Shown: piece by piece, positions 38,701 through 46,981 of the stretch
Layout of the letters: every line of letters begins with the position of its first letter
Position numbering within the stretch: position 1 is the first letter of the stretch
NCBI GenBank assembly: GCA_032718565.1
Contig: JAVGVS010000790.1
Span: 35,001 to 99,000 of the forward strand
Source of the DNA: Distichodus sexfasciatus
Lineage: Eukaryota; Chordata; Actinopteri; Characiformes; Distichodontidae
DNA length: 64,000 nucleotides
Reading direction: 5' to 3'
The notes under the pieces: generated by a model
Database searches by the model: none
What the model was told of the DNA's origin: nothing
What the model saw: the letters and a program-made list of their open reading frames with translations, nothing else
Position numbers and translations under genes: made by a program

Positions 38701-39237
38701 AATACGTTATACTTAATGCATCCAAAATAAGCAGATGCAAAATACTGTATGCTTCTTGTTGTGACTTACAAGTTTAAATCATATATCTGCTGGTGCTCTT
38801 AAGAGTATTCTCCCTAATGCCTCCATGTCATGCTCCCTACACCATCTTTACCTCACATCAGCAGCACTGACTCTGTCTCTGAAATTATTTGGATGATCCA
38901 TTGAGCGGTCACTCTTCATGGACACACAGCTGGTGAGTGCAAACCCTTTATATGTGTAATTTTGTATTGTAATGCAAAACCCAAAATGTTCATGATGAAA
39001 TACTCTTGAAACTTAATGTTATGGGTTGATATTAAGTACAAGTAAAATAAGTAAATTCATTAAGTGATATTTTCTGTTGTGATCATATAACTGCTGGTGC
39101 TTATGAGCATCTTTTATCCTCCATAATGTCTCTGTGTCATGCTCGTACACCATCTTTACCTCACATCAGCAGCACCGTCTCTCTCTCTGAACCTAATTGG
39201 ACGATCCATTGACCAGTCACTCTTCATGGACACATAG
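20967..39237 (-). CDS. Fish NLR (FISNA-NACHT-LRR) immune receptor gene
   Basis: Multi-exon gene read on the minus strand. In order: two 78-nt N-terminal repeat exons (39,160-39,237; 38,852-38,929), the FISNA-NACHT exon (33,959-35,722), then LRR exons at 33,606-33,779, 29,964-30,137, 29,702-29,878, 29,121-29,297 and 27,632-27,808, and six further LRR exons to 20,967, most of them damaged. Proteins of this NLRC3/NLRP12-like fish family are cytosolic pattern receptors: NACHT binds ATP and oligomerises, and LRRs sense ligand. The LRR exons share the same phase (one leading nt, two trailing nt), so copies can be gained or lost without breaking the frame. A 1-nt frameshift near 34,579 breaks the NACHT exon as assembled. 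The first exon and promoter were not found, and the link between the 78-nt exons (ending phase 2) and the NACHT exon (needing phase 1) implies an unseen exon. It is either a functional gene with assembly errors or a recent pseudogene. Confidence 0.85.
22771..22942 (-). pseudogene. NLR LRR exon 10 (damaged)
   Basis: Splice borders intact, 172 nt instead of 177. Open from SWCSITGEGCAALASALIS through GDSGVKQL; then a 2-nt loss in the CAGAGAGCTG context shifts the end. Partner of 2,164-2,313. Confidence 0.75.
23105..23395 (-). repeat. Interspersed teleost repeat (right-arm copy)
   Basis: Inverted partner of 1,690-1,965, with AAATGTCCCCACAAAGCCCA and a GGGGACAACAGGTCCCC word. Related independent copy at 42,700-42,930. 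Confidence 0.6.
23647..23832 (-). pseudogene. NLR LRR exon 9 (damaged)
   Basis: 186 nt, with an extra roughly 11-nt insertion near 23,667 (TACAG-AGTCACTTG-GGATTC context) and other indels. The ends match the LRR exon borders. Partner of 1,284-1,453. Confidence 0.7.
24092..24250 (-). pseudogene. NLR LRR exon 8 (damaged)
   Basis: Reads GEGCAALASALISNPSSHLR, then ELQLNNNHVGDSGVKQLSVL and LENPHCTLE in one frame, so most of the repeat is good. The 5' splice context (minus) is replaced by TGTGTTACACATACAGG, and the donor side by a CACAGTGTCT variant. Partner of 807-977. Confidence 0.7.
26070..26245 (-). pseudogene. NLR LRR exon 7 (damaged)
   Basis: Follows a (GAT)n tract at 26,043-26,064. LRR words are recognisable, but several indels and substitutions (GGCACCAACC in place of GAGAGCTGCTTC) destroy the frame. 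Has the GTCAG-type donor seen in exons 1-2. Confidence 0.65.
27327..27499 (-). pseudogene. NLR LRR exon 6 (damaged)
   Basis: 173 nt, four short of 177. Losses in the GTCTCCAGTG, AGTGTGGATT and GAGGGGTTTG contexts. This is the first damaged exon met when moving 3' from the clean part of the gene. Confidence 0.7.
27632..27808 (-). CDS. NLR LRR exon 5 (intact)
   Basis: 177 nt, open, standard borders. Ends NYNDVGDSGVKQLSVLLENP then HCTLETLQ. The first part reads LCYGSITSEGCAALASALIS. Confidence 0.85.
27924..28811. mobile_element. hAT-like non-autonomous transposon, copy 1
   Basis: Terminal inverted repeats TAGGGATGCTCCGATACCA and (reverse complement of the other end) TAGGGTTGCACCAATACCA. Flanking 8-mers ACAATTAG and ACAATTAC match 7 of 8, as expected for a hAT target duplication. 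Interior 850 bp has no transposase. A second, longer copy in opposite orientation lies at 58,650-59,809. Sits in an LRR intron of the NLR gene. Confidence 0.7.
29121..29297 (-). CDS. NLR LRR exon 4 (intact)
   Basis: 177 nt, open: LYNCSITGEGCAALTSALIS, then NPSSHLRELNLNHNKVGDSG, then VKQFSVLLENPHCTLETLQ. Acceptor CTGCAG, donor GTGAGT. Confidence 0.9.
29702..29878 (-). CDS. NLR LRR exon 3 (intact)
   Basis: 177 nt, open: LSGCSITGEDCAALASALIS, then NPSSHLRKLHLDENDVGDSG, then VKQLSVLLENPHCTLETLR. Standard borders. Confidence 0.9.
29964..30137 (-). CDS. NLR LRR exon 2 (intact)
   Basis: 174 nt, open: LSGCNLTGESCSVLASVLSS, then NSSKLRDLDVSYNKLQDSGV, then KLLSTGLENPHCTLEILR. Donor GTCAG. Belongs to the same 174-nt subtype as exon 1. 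Confidence 0.9.
30138..30534. other. NLR intron, nothing recognised
   Basis: A short CA run at 30,175-30,202, then AT-rich sequence without recognisable repeat or gene. Confidence 0.5.
30535..33040 (-). mobile_element. LINE (APE-type non-LTR retrotransposon) remnant
   Basis: Read on minus from 33.0 kb. GTWNVTSLAGKEPELVQE opens an apurinic-type endonuclease, and GDFNAHVGND lies near 32,490. Then a linker and reverse transcriptase blocks: PEFLKALDVVGLSWLT and VPLDWQTGVVVPLFKKGD (31.4-31.5 kb), RVGLCQGCPLSPILF (31.0 kb) and LLFADDVVLLASSGRDLQ, whose catalytic FADD is at 30,907-30,918. The end stops inside the ORF (VLRRLAGLSLRDRVRSSV, 30.54-30.6 kb). Many stops and frameshifts, and an internal deletion after ISTSKS, make it dead. 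It is inserted in an NLR intron, same strand as the gene. Exact clade not assigned. Confidence 0.85.
33041..33600. other. NLR intron with GGGCCCC-rich repeat-like segment
   Basis: Contains recurrent GGGGCCCCC/AGGGGGCCCCCT words (33,103, 33,227, 33,331), suggesting a further old mobile-element fragment, then AT-rich sequence. Not identified. Confidence 0.35.
33606..33779 (-). CDS. NLR LRR exon 1 (intact)
   Basis: 174 nt, open: LQWCNLTGESCSVLASVLSS, then NSSSLRDLDLSRNKLQDSGV, then KLLSTGLENPHCTLEILR. Its single leading A completes the GA left by the NACHT exon (Glu), so the splice is in frame. Confidence 0.92.
33959..35722 (-). CDS. NLR FISNA-NACHT exon, one frameshift
   Basis: Begins after TTTATTAG with ELMSVHQNKLKSKLLEKCER, the fish-specific FISNA domain. 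It continues into the NACHT ATPase: Walker A GVAGIGKT (35,427-35,450), Walker B FIFDGLDE (35,208-35,231), a TTRPAAA sensor motif and LYIMCHIPVFCWI. It then enters the winged-helix/NLR-associated region (FSFVHLSVQEFLAALYAF) and ends at the donor GTGAGT (33,953-33,958). The length, about 588 codons, is normal for this single large exon. Near 34,579 one base is missing from a short C/G run (...VYSGVCTQIF then shift; the frame resumes as EEFGLHLGK), so the frame as given stops early. All motifs are otherwise intact, which favours an assembly error or a very recent null allele. Confidence 0.93.
35940..37010 (+). mobile_element. RTE-like LINE remnant lacking its catalytic core
   Basis: The 5' part has the common fish word CAGTGATTCCTTGTGCTGG. 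From 36,054 reverse transcriptase is open: KDEVRKALKRMKRGKAVGPD, DIPVEVWKCLGE, EEWRKSVLVPIFKNK, CGNYRAIKLMSHTMKLWERV. At about 36,466 the frame jumps from PRKSTTD directly to FKYLGSTVQ, so the segment containing the catalytic (Y/F)xDD box is gone. After a stop it continues as GRPKRRFMDVVKEDMK and the 3' end RRQIIRCGDP. The tail is GAAAGAGGAAGAAAA. Dead copy in an NLR intron, opposite strand to the gene. Confidence 0.85.
37397..37952. mobile_element. Foldback hAT-type MITE with perfect 8-bp TSD
   Basis: Termini TAGTGATGGGC and GCCCATCACTA are perfect inverted repeats, and homology between the two ends continues inward for about 165-180 bp each (GGGGGCGTGGCAGACGAAGC, AAAACCACGTGACTGAT). The loop is AT-rich. 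The flanks are identical 8-mers CCAGTCAT at 37,389-37,396 and 37,953-37,960, the hallmark of hAT transposition. Total 556 bp, no coding capacity. It has interrupted the surrounding LTR-like sequence and is therefore younger. Confidence 0.92.
38155..38400 (+). repeat. TTAGCA hexamer minisatellite
   Basis: About 35 imperfect copies of TTAGCA with AATTAGCA and CTTTAGCA variants; a pure run at 38,290-38,332. Lies inside the LTR-like element. Confidence 0.9.
38852..38929 (-). CDS. NLR N-terminal repeat exon 2
   Basis: 78 nt between acceptor CACCAG and donor GTAAAG. Reads (S)CVSMKSDRSMDHPNNFRDR then VSAADV. The SMKSDRSM motif is characteristic of the short N-terminal repeat exons of fish NLRs. One leading nt and two trailing nt (AG), so copies join in frame (AG plus C gives Ser). 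Confidence 0.8.
39160..39237 (-). CDS. NLR N-terminal repeat exon 1
   Basis: 78 nt, same borders and phase as 38,852-38,929. Reads (S)YVSMKSDWSMDRPIRFRER then DGAADV. The flanking intron is also duplicated (38,760-38,960 resembles 39,075-39,315), so exon and intron were copied together in tandem. Confidence 0.8.
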
Positions 39238-39315
39238 CTTGGGTCAGGTGAATCTGATCTCTTAATCAGACTAGAGAAAGGAGTTAATGATCAGTGCAAA
39301 CACTTTGTATGTATA

Positions 39316-41030
39316 AATTTGTATTTTAATGCTAAAACCAAAATACTCATAATATTCAGAACAGATTCACATCATGAATAAACTCCAGCTCATATTCACA
39401 TCATCACTGTACTTTTCATCTGAAGAGTTTGATGTTGAAATGAATAAGAAGTGTGTAAAACTCAAGCGTGATAAATACCTGAAGGCCTCTGGTCACTCTG
39501 GAGCTAAATCAGAAGTCCAGCGATGGACTCGGTCAGTCTCTCACACCAGCACAATATCTGTGTAAACAGTCGCTTCTGATCCAGTTCAGGATATTAAGTG
39601 TTTAGTGGAATGTGTAAATAAGAGTTTTTAAAGCTGTATGGTTTCACCTGTACTGTAACCAGTTTGAACTGGTTTAGTTTCCTGCTGCAGATGAAAGAGG
39701 TGGAGCTACACATCACGAGTTTAAAGCTCAGAAAACAGGAGTTAAAATGCTTTTAAATGTGAAGTGATTTAGGCTGTATGTGTCAGTGGTGTCTCCATCA
39801 ATATCTAGTGATAGCTGAACTGTCCCCATCAATCATGTTGATCAAACCAAACTGTAATGCTGCATGAACATCTAGCTATGTGCACAAATTACAGTTTGTG
39901 AAAACAGCACTGCTATTATTAATGTGAAATAGTTATGATGTTTGTGTTGTATTGTGTGTGGCAAAGGGAAAGCTTTTATTTATACAACAATATCAAAAGT
40001 AAATCTCCACTCTTAATATATGTAACAGAGTTAAAACCTCACAGAGAGTCACGTTTCAGATCCTCAAAACCGCTCTTGATCGTGTGGCCAGTTCCACTTA
40101 TTTTAAACAGGTTTACAGAACACTGTTATTCGTGGTATTTATATACAGTGTATGTAAGAGTATGGTGTGGTTCTGCACACAAAGCTGCTTATACGGTACA
40201 TTCATGATTCCATTTGATATTTGCCTTATTTATAGAATGACTTGAAGCCACTCTTTCAGTTCAAACACTGGTTGCACATATTAGACTGGTAACAGCATTA
40301 CATTCTTTCAGTAGTGACTCCAGAGGTGTGACTGAATTTAATTACTGGGTTATGTGGCGCAGTTGGAGCAATATTAACATGGAAACCCAGCGAAGCAGTA
40401 TTGGCGCCAGAATGTGAACTAGCCAATCAGTTGCATCTTGGAAGTCAGAAATTACAGAAAGAGACCTATTACTTTCACAGAATACGGCGTTTGGACAGGC
40501 AAAAAACTGCAATAATTGAGGTGGGAAATTTTGGGGGGGTACTGAGGACTAATGATTGTTAGGAAGTGAACTATGATCATTTGTGAATAAACGCTACATA
40601 CAAAGTCAAGTAGGCCTACCGTCCGTTAATTGATATGTGGAAAAGAAAACACACAGTAGATAGAATATGTTTTAAATAGTACATAATTCAGTAAGTATTT
40701 ACTTGTTTTTTGTTGTTGTTAAAAAAGAAAAACAAATTCATGTGCGCCATCATGTCACTAACTATTTAAATCTACAATATTGGAAAAATGGTTCTGGGGT
40801 GCATTTCCCAAAAGCATAGTCGCCAACTACATTAGTAACTAACATAGTGTTGGAGCATTAGGGAGCAGTGGGCAGCTTTGGCTGGGTCAAGACAAACAGA
40901 AAGAGGTGAAACTCCTCAAACTTACACATCTACACACACATTCACAATCAAATATCTTGAATCATGTTATAAACGCTAAACAGTGTTGTTCAACAGCTAG
41001 GGAATTGGCTGGAGTTGATCTTCCTGAATC
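39316..41030. other. Intergenic / NLR upstream region, no gene seen
   Basis: This should hold the NLR first exon and promoter on minus, but no convincing exon or core promoter could be picked out. An open frame at 39,374-39,565 has no splice or family support. Confidence 0.4.
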
Positions 41031-41039
41031 TGAATGGCA

Positions 41040-41215
41040 CTGATTGAAGTCCCAGTCTGGTAAAGGTACCACTGAGGTACTCATGAGCAAGGTACCTCAC
41101 CACTACTTCCCAAAAAAGCTGGCCACTGCTCCTTCACGGATGGGTCAAATGCAGAGGTGACGTGGTTGTGGTGCACTGTGTGCTGTGCTGTGTTCACAAT
41201 GACAAATAATCACTC
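41040..41215 (+). repeat. SINE 3' fragment (HE1-like)
   Basis: Words GAGCAAGGTACCTCACC, CCACTGCTCCTTCACGGATG and GGGTCAAATGCAGAGGTGAC in order resemble the body of fish tRNA-derived SINEs. The tRNA-related head is missing. Confidence 0.55.
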
Positions 41216-41227
41216 ACTTCATTAGTA

Positions 41228-41380
41228 TGACCAGAACTACAGCACCTGTAATGATGGGAAGCAGCTTGTGAGGACAGATACAGGAGGCTTTGTCGTCTAC
41301 ATCTCACACTTCTCCAGAAAAGATGAAGGACTTTATATCTGTGATGTGTCCTTCCATGCTAGCGGACGTGATTGTCTTCC
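41228..41380 (+). pseudogene. Ig V-like domain exon fragment
   Basis: Open frame YDQNYSTCNDGKQLVRTDTG then GFVVYISHFSRKDEGLYICD and VSFHASGRD. The DEGLYIC segment fits the DxGxYxC signature at the second cysteine of V-type immunoglobulin domains, preceded by an FxVxI-like strand, as in CD300/pIgR-like or other fish Ig-superfamily receptors. The front half, signal peptide and transmembrane exons are absent, and a MITE begins at 41,379 at its end. Most likely a relic exon; function not assignable. Confidence 0.5.
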
Positions 41381-41779
41381 CTTAGCAAAAGGAGTAGTAT
41401 ACTCGAAGTTCTTTTTATTAAGTATGCTTGAGTGTAAGTGTAGCAAGTATACTACGGACCATGTACCAAGTACCTTGTAGTGTACTAGAAAGTATACTAA
41501 TTTAATACTTCTTCGGACTAAATTGGAACATATTTAAGTTTATAAAAGTATACTTTAAGCATACTTTATAAGGTCATTTTAAGATTACAAAAGTATACTT
41601 TTAGACTTTAGTAGATTTTTCTTTATACTTATCAGTATAAGTCAAGTATACTTCACTATGCTGTTCTTAAGCATATAAAATATAGTATATAAAAAGTAAA
41701 CTTCAAGTATACTGCCTCAGTTTTAGTATATAATAAATATACTCATAGTACACTTGAATAAACTACTTTTTGCTCAGGG
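41379..41779. mobile_element. AAGTATACTT-rich MITE
   Basis: Terminal inverted repeats CCCTTAGCAAAAGGAGTAGT and, read from the other end, CCCTGAGCAAAAAGTAGTTT. The interior is built of repeated AAGTATACTT-like palindromes. 401 bp, no ORF. Target duplication unclear; superfamily not assigned. Confidence 0.7.
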
Positions 41780-41951
41780 TTTACAGTGATCACTTGGTCT
41801 TCAATTTTATTTTAAATGGAACAGTGACAGAAAATTTTGCACCTTTCAATTTTTTTTTATTATGTGCAAAGTTACCACGCTTCCTTTTTGGACTCACAGT
41901 GTAGAAGCCAAAATTAGTAGTCAAGCTTCGTCTACATGATTACATGGGTGC

Positions 41952-41982
<31 letters not shown>

Positions 41983-42690
41983 TTGGGTGTGTCTATACAC
42001 ATTACAGGTTTTGCGTCTGCAGCAGGCGTTTCCACTTCTTTCATCAACTTTCCCATCTTCTGTTCCTGTTGTGCATTGTGTAGTCATTGAGACAACAAGA
42101 ATAAATGAAAAGAAATAAATGAAGTTAAACATAAGACGGAAAGAGTGTGTAACAGTGATGTTTTCTTGCTCATATGGTGAACACAGTGTACATGTGAGTA
42201 CATGTGTTTTATAGCAAAGAATATTAAGTGTTTTGGTGGTAAATATTAAATGAGTTATTTTTTTCCTGGGGATTTTACTGTAATCTGTTAACCCATCGCT
42301 GATCATCACATGCAAATAAAAAGTAAATATAATTGTATTTATATTCCAACACGCATCTGTTTGTCTCTTCCACCTACTCATTTTTAACTTCTGTAAATTT
42401 AGCTGTGAGTTCATATAATATTTTCAGGTTCTTTATAAATTTGTGTTCCATCACCTTTGGGGACCCTGTACCGTGTTTTTATTTTAATCAATCTAAAATA
42501 TGAAGTATGCATTTGCGTATGTGTTCTGTGCTTACAGACAGATAGTCAGCATTCTTTGGCAAAACTAGAAACAGGCTGTTAATTCACTCTTACACTTCCA
42601 CAGACAGATTTCCGCAACTTGGTGATCTCTTCCTAATCCCCTGTCTGGACTGATGTTGCCTGTGTGCTGTTCTGACTACACATGTGTGTG
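41780..42690. other. Intergenic, no gene seen
   Basis: AT-rich with a GT microsatellite at 41,954-41,981. No supported exon. Confidence 0.5.
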
Positions 42691-42699
42691 CGTATATGT

Positions 42700-42930
42700 G
42701 TATATGGGTGTGTTTGGATGTATGTAGGGGTTTGTGAGGACTTGCCTGTCCCCTTAAAAGATAGACGTCTACTTTAATAGCCTTTTGGGGTACATTGGGT
42801 ATTTAAGAGTTGGTCCTCATGAGGGAAAACTACTTTTGTAGAATGGTTTAATTTGAGAGACTAAAAGAGGTGAAAGATTTGCTTTTGCTTTTTGAGGTTA
42901 GGGTTTGGTAAAACTTTTAATTTTATTTAC
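42700..42930 (+). repeat. Interspersed teleost repeat (third copy)
   Basis: Same word order as 1,690-1,965: GTCCTCATGAGGGAAAACTA, GAGACTAAAAGAGGTGAAAG, TTTGAGGTTAGGGTTTGGTA. Preceded by a short GT-rich stretch. An independent insertion outside the palindrome. Confidence 0.6.
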
Positions 42931-43287
42931 ATCTACTTATTATAATTCGAGTCAAATGTATAAGCTCACAAATATAGCAAGAGAAAACGGTGTGTGTTTG
43001 AGGTTTATTTTTGAGATTAAAATAAGCAGAAGGCCATTAAATCAGCCTTGCCCTTCTGACCTGTATAGTGAAGAAACTGCTGAAAGTGTGAACAAATCCA
43101 TTTATTCTTATTAAATCTGTGAGGATTTCATGGCCAAGCCCTCCGTCCACTCTTCCCTCTCTCCTGACTCAGTGTCTGTGTCTAATCTCACCTGGTGAGA
43201 AAATGTCTCTCTCCGGGTCAGACAGATGTAATGTCCGTCTCGCTCAGTGCTCGAGTGTGTGTGTGCTGAGCAGCCCTGACTGTAGCA

Positions 43288-43295
43288 TTTAAAAG
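43288..43295 (+). promoter_or_regulatory. TATA-like box of the SCPP-like gene
   Basis: TTTAAAAG about 30 bp upstream of a likely non-coding first exon (about 43,318-43,369, donor GTAAAA). Distance and order fit a TATA promoter; inferred from sequence only. Confidence 0.4.
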
Positions 43296-43317
43296 CAGTT
43301 TGGAACGCTCTCAGAAC

Positions 43318-44892
43318 CCAGAGTCTTCACCTGAGCACCATTCCGGCCAGACGAGAGAGCTGCTCACAGGTAAAAGCTCATTTTACTTCCTGAACCATGT
43401 AACTGGAGATTTGCAGTGCAGAAGAGTCTGATCTCGACTGTTGTCTGTTGTAGATTCCAGCAAAGTTGGAGTCTGATATAGTTCTGTACAGTTCTATAAC
43501 TGTTCTATATAGCAGATTGCGGCATTTATGGACTCCGATGGAGTTATGTTAAAATAATGGAGTCTGATCTCTTTGAAACATTGTCATGGTAGAGTCTGAG
43601 GAGAGTCTGATCACTGTGGGAAAGTCTCAACTGTTCCATGTTGTTAACTGCAGCAACAGTCATGTAACTGTTATGTGTTGCATACTACATTAATAAAAGA
43701 GTCTGATCTCAGTGGAAGAGTTTCAACTGTTCTATATTATAGACTGCATGAATAAAAGAGTCTGATAATACAGACTACCGACTGTTCTGTTTTGTAGCCT
43801 ACAGCAATGATGGAGTCTGATCTCTGTGGAATAGTCTTAACTGTTTTATATTGTAGCCTATAGCATTTATGGAGTCTGATCTGCAGGTTACTAAATGTTC
43901 AAATAATGGAGTCTGATCTCTTTGGAGCGTTTGGAGTCTGAGAATAGTCTAATCACAGTGGGAAAGTCTCAACAGTCTTAACTGCTAACTGTTCTATATT
44001 GTAGACTACGGCAACAATAGACTCTGATCTGAGAGAAGTCTGAGAGGGATCTGATCTCTGGAACAGCCTCTGTGTCATTGTTGTATATTGTAGACTGCAG
44101 GAATAAAGGAGTCTGATAAGCAGACTACGAACTGGTCTATACTATTGACTACACTCTGATTTCATACTCTCAGGGATGAGTCTAAGAAGTGTCTGATCTG
44201 TGTGGAACAGTCTCAACTATTGTAGAGTGCAGCAGCACTGGAGTCTGATCTGCAGACTAGCAGATTCTTTTCTGAATATTATGGCATCATGTGATTTTTG
44301 GTTGTATGACAGTAACATTGTATTATCATAGTCTGATCTCAAGTAGAGTCAAGTTTGTAGGCCTGTAGTGCAGTGGTAAAGAAGTCTGATATGTAATCAG
44401 TGTATCAGTAGAGTTGGTTTTATTGGCATTTAGCGCAAATTTGAAAAGTCCAATCTCCAGTAGAGTCTGATAATGGACTTCAGTATAACACAGTAGACCT
44501 GAGTGTGATGTCTGATTTGCAGGGTAATAATGCAGTCTGCTGTCCTGCTGCTGTGTGTGTTGGGGCTGACCGAAGCTTTTCCTGTAAGTAAACCTTTCGG
44601 GTGAAAAATCTCTCATCACAATTACAGAAAATATCTGATTACTTACTCAGTTTTATATATATATACTTTTTTGCATTTTTCTTTATATATTATTAACACA
44701 AATTATCTTGAAATCATATACTGATCATAAATCAGATTATATAAATATATAAATTTATATATATATATATATATACAATTACTTACGTATATTATGATAT
44801 TATTTATATTATTATACTGTATATATTAAAATATTTACCTCATTTAAATTCTTACCTCAAATTATATATACCTTACCTATACCTTACCTCAA

Positions 44893-44970
<78 letters not shown>

Positions 44971-45077
44971 TTTAGATTTTATTAATAATACGTTATATTT
45001 ATATTTTGCTTTATTATTCTGTATAACTTATATTTACATTTTAATTTGATTTATATATATTTTTAAATCATTTTATT

Positions 45078-45120
<43 letters not shown>

Positions 45121-46934
45121 TGATTATTTTGATTATATTCTTTTAAAAATCTGTGACTCATTTTTGGCACCAACCATAGCAAGTTCTGGTACAGGAAACA
45201 CACTCACACAGCTCGTTCTGGTTCTGATTAAAAAGAGGATCGCACTGATGAAGGTGTGAGGTACCAGAGTTCAAACTCTAACTCCGCTATGCCCCTTAGC
45301 TAGCACAGGCTCACCCCCTCTCACCCCTACAGCCTGCTGGTACCGGTTACAGTTCTGGGCTCCTCGGGCCGCAGGTGGTTCTGCTTCCAGTCAGTTCCGT
45401 GGACTGGACTGCACAGAGGAGCCGGAGTCCGACGACGGCCGAGCAAAATCCAACACACACACACACTAGCAGGCAGCAGGTGAGAGTCCGAGTGTGTGTG
45501 TGTGTGTTTGTACTGCATCAGTTGTCATGTCATAACCACAAACCTTGAGCAGTCACACTGGCACTGGCACTGTCATTTATACTTTATCATGGTGTTTTTT
45601 GAAACTAACGGGTGTGTGTGTGTGTGTGTGTGTTTAGCAGGTGAAAAATGAAGTTCAGAACGAGAACCGAGCACTAACACAGGCTCAAACACTCCCATCA
45701 GCCTCACCGGACACACACACACTCCCCGACACACCCGAGACCCTGCAGCCACAAGGACAGGTACGCACACGCACACGCGCACACACACACACACACACCA
45801 TATGTTGGTTTGTGACTAATGCTTTGTGTGTTGTTCTCTTGATTAGTTGCTGCCAGTGTGGAACACAATTCCTGGTGTGGTGTGTATACTTTCCTACACA
45901 CACACACACACACACACAATGTACACAGACTTTACACACTTATCTACACACACTACTCACACACACTCCATCTACACACACTACTCACACATACATTCCA
46001 TATACATACACGTCATCTACATATGACATTTCAACTCACACACACACCATCTAAACACACACACACTACTCATACACACTCATTATATCTATATATATCC
46101 ACACACACTCTTCCCACACCTCCATCTGTACGCACTACTCACACACACACGCTTAAAATAGAGCACTATGGTTTATTTTTTAATTCATCATTTCATAATA
46201 ACCTTTTTGTGTGTGTGTGTGTGTGTGTATGTCTCTTCAGGCTGGTCAGGCAGTTTATCCCTCGTGGATGCCTGCTGCAGGAGGTGCAGGGAGGTGCAGG
46301 AGGACAGATGCAGGTGAAGTTGCACTTTGTGTATATGTTTGTGTGTGTATCATATATATATATATACTGCATATAACAGGTGTTTAAAACTCAGTTAACC
46401 TTGTTGTGTGCATGTGTGTTGTAGGTGGTGTCACGATCTCATCTTGACCTGGGGATTGGTCAGTTTTTCTTCTGTTGATGTTTTTATATATTTATTATGC
46501 TGTAAAACAGAGTGTTCCTTCTGATATTGTGTGTGTGTGTGTGCATGTAATGTGTGTGTCTGTTGTTGCTTATTTGTGTAGTTTGTGTGTTTGTTAGTTG
46601 CTGTTTAATAAAGCAATCCTCTGCATTTCAGTCTAACTCCAAGAAAGCTCAAGGAAGGAGACTAAATCCAGGTACAAACAAACTCACACACACACACACA
46701 AATACATCCATAAACATATACACACGCAAAACCTCACATATATACAACACACATTAGCAACCACACACCATCACACATATGAACACACACATAGACACAA
46801 ATAAAAACACACACATACACATATAAACACACACATACACACACATAAACAAATATATGAACACACACAAACACACACATTTGTATCACCACTTAAATAA
46901 ACAAACACACACATACACAACCACACACATGAAT

Positions 46935-46981
<47 letters not shown>

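Noticed and set aside
39374..39565. 63-codon plus-strand frame near the NLR N-terminal exons
   Set aside because: No recognisable domain or splice context, and opposite to the NLR direction; considered chance.
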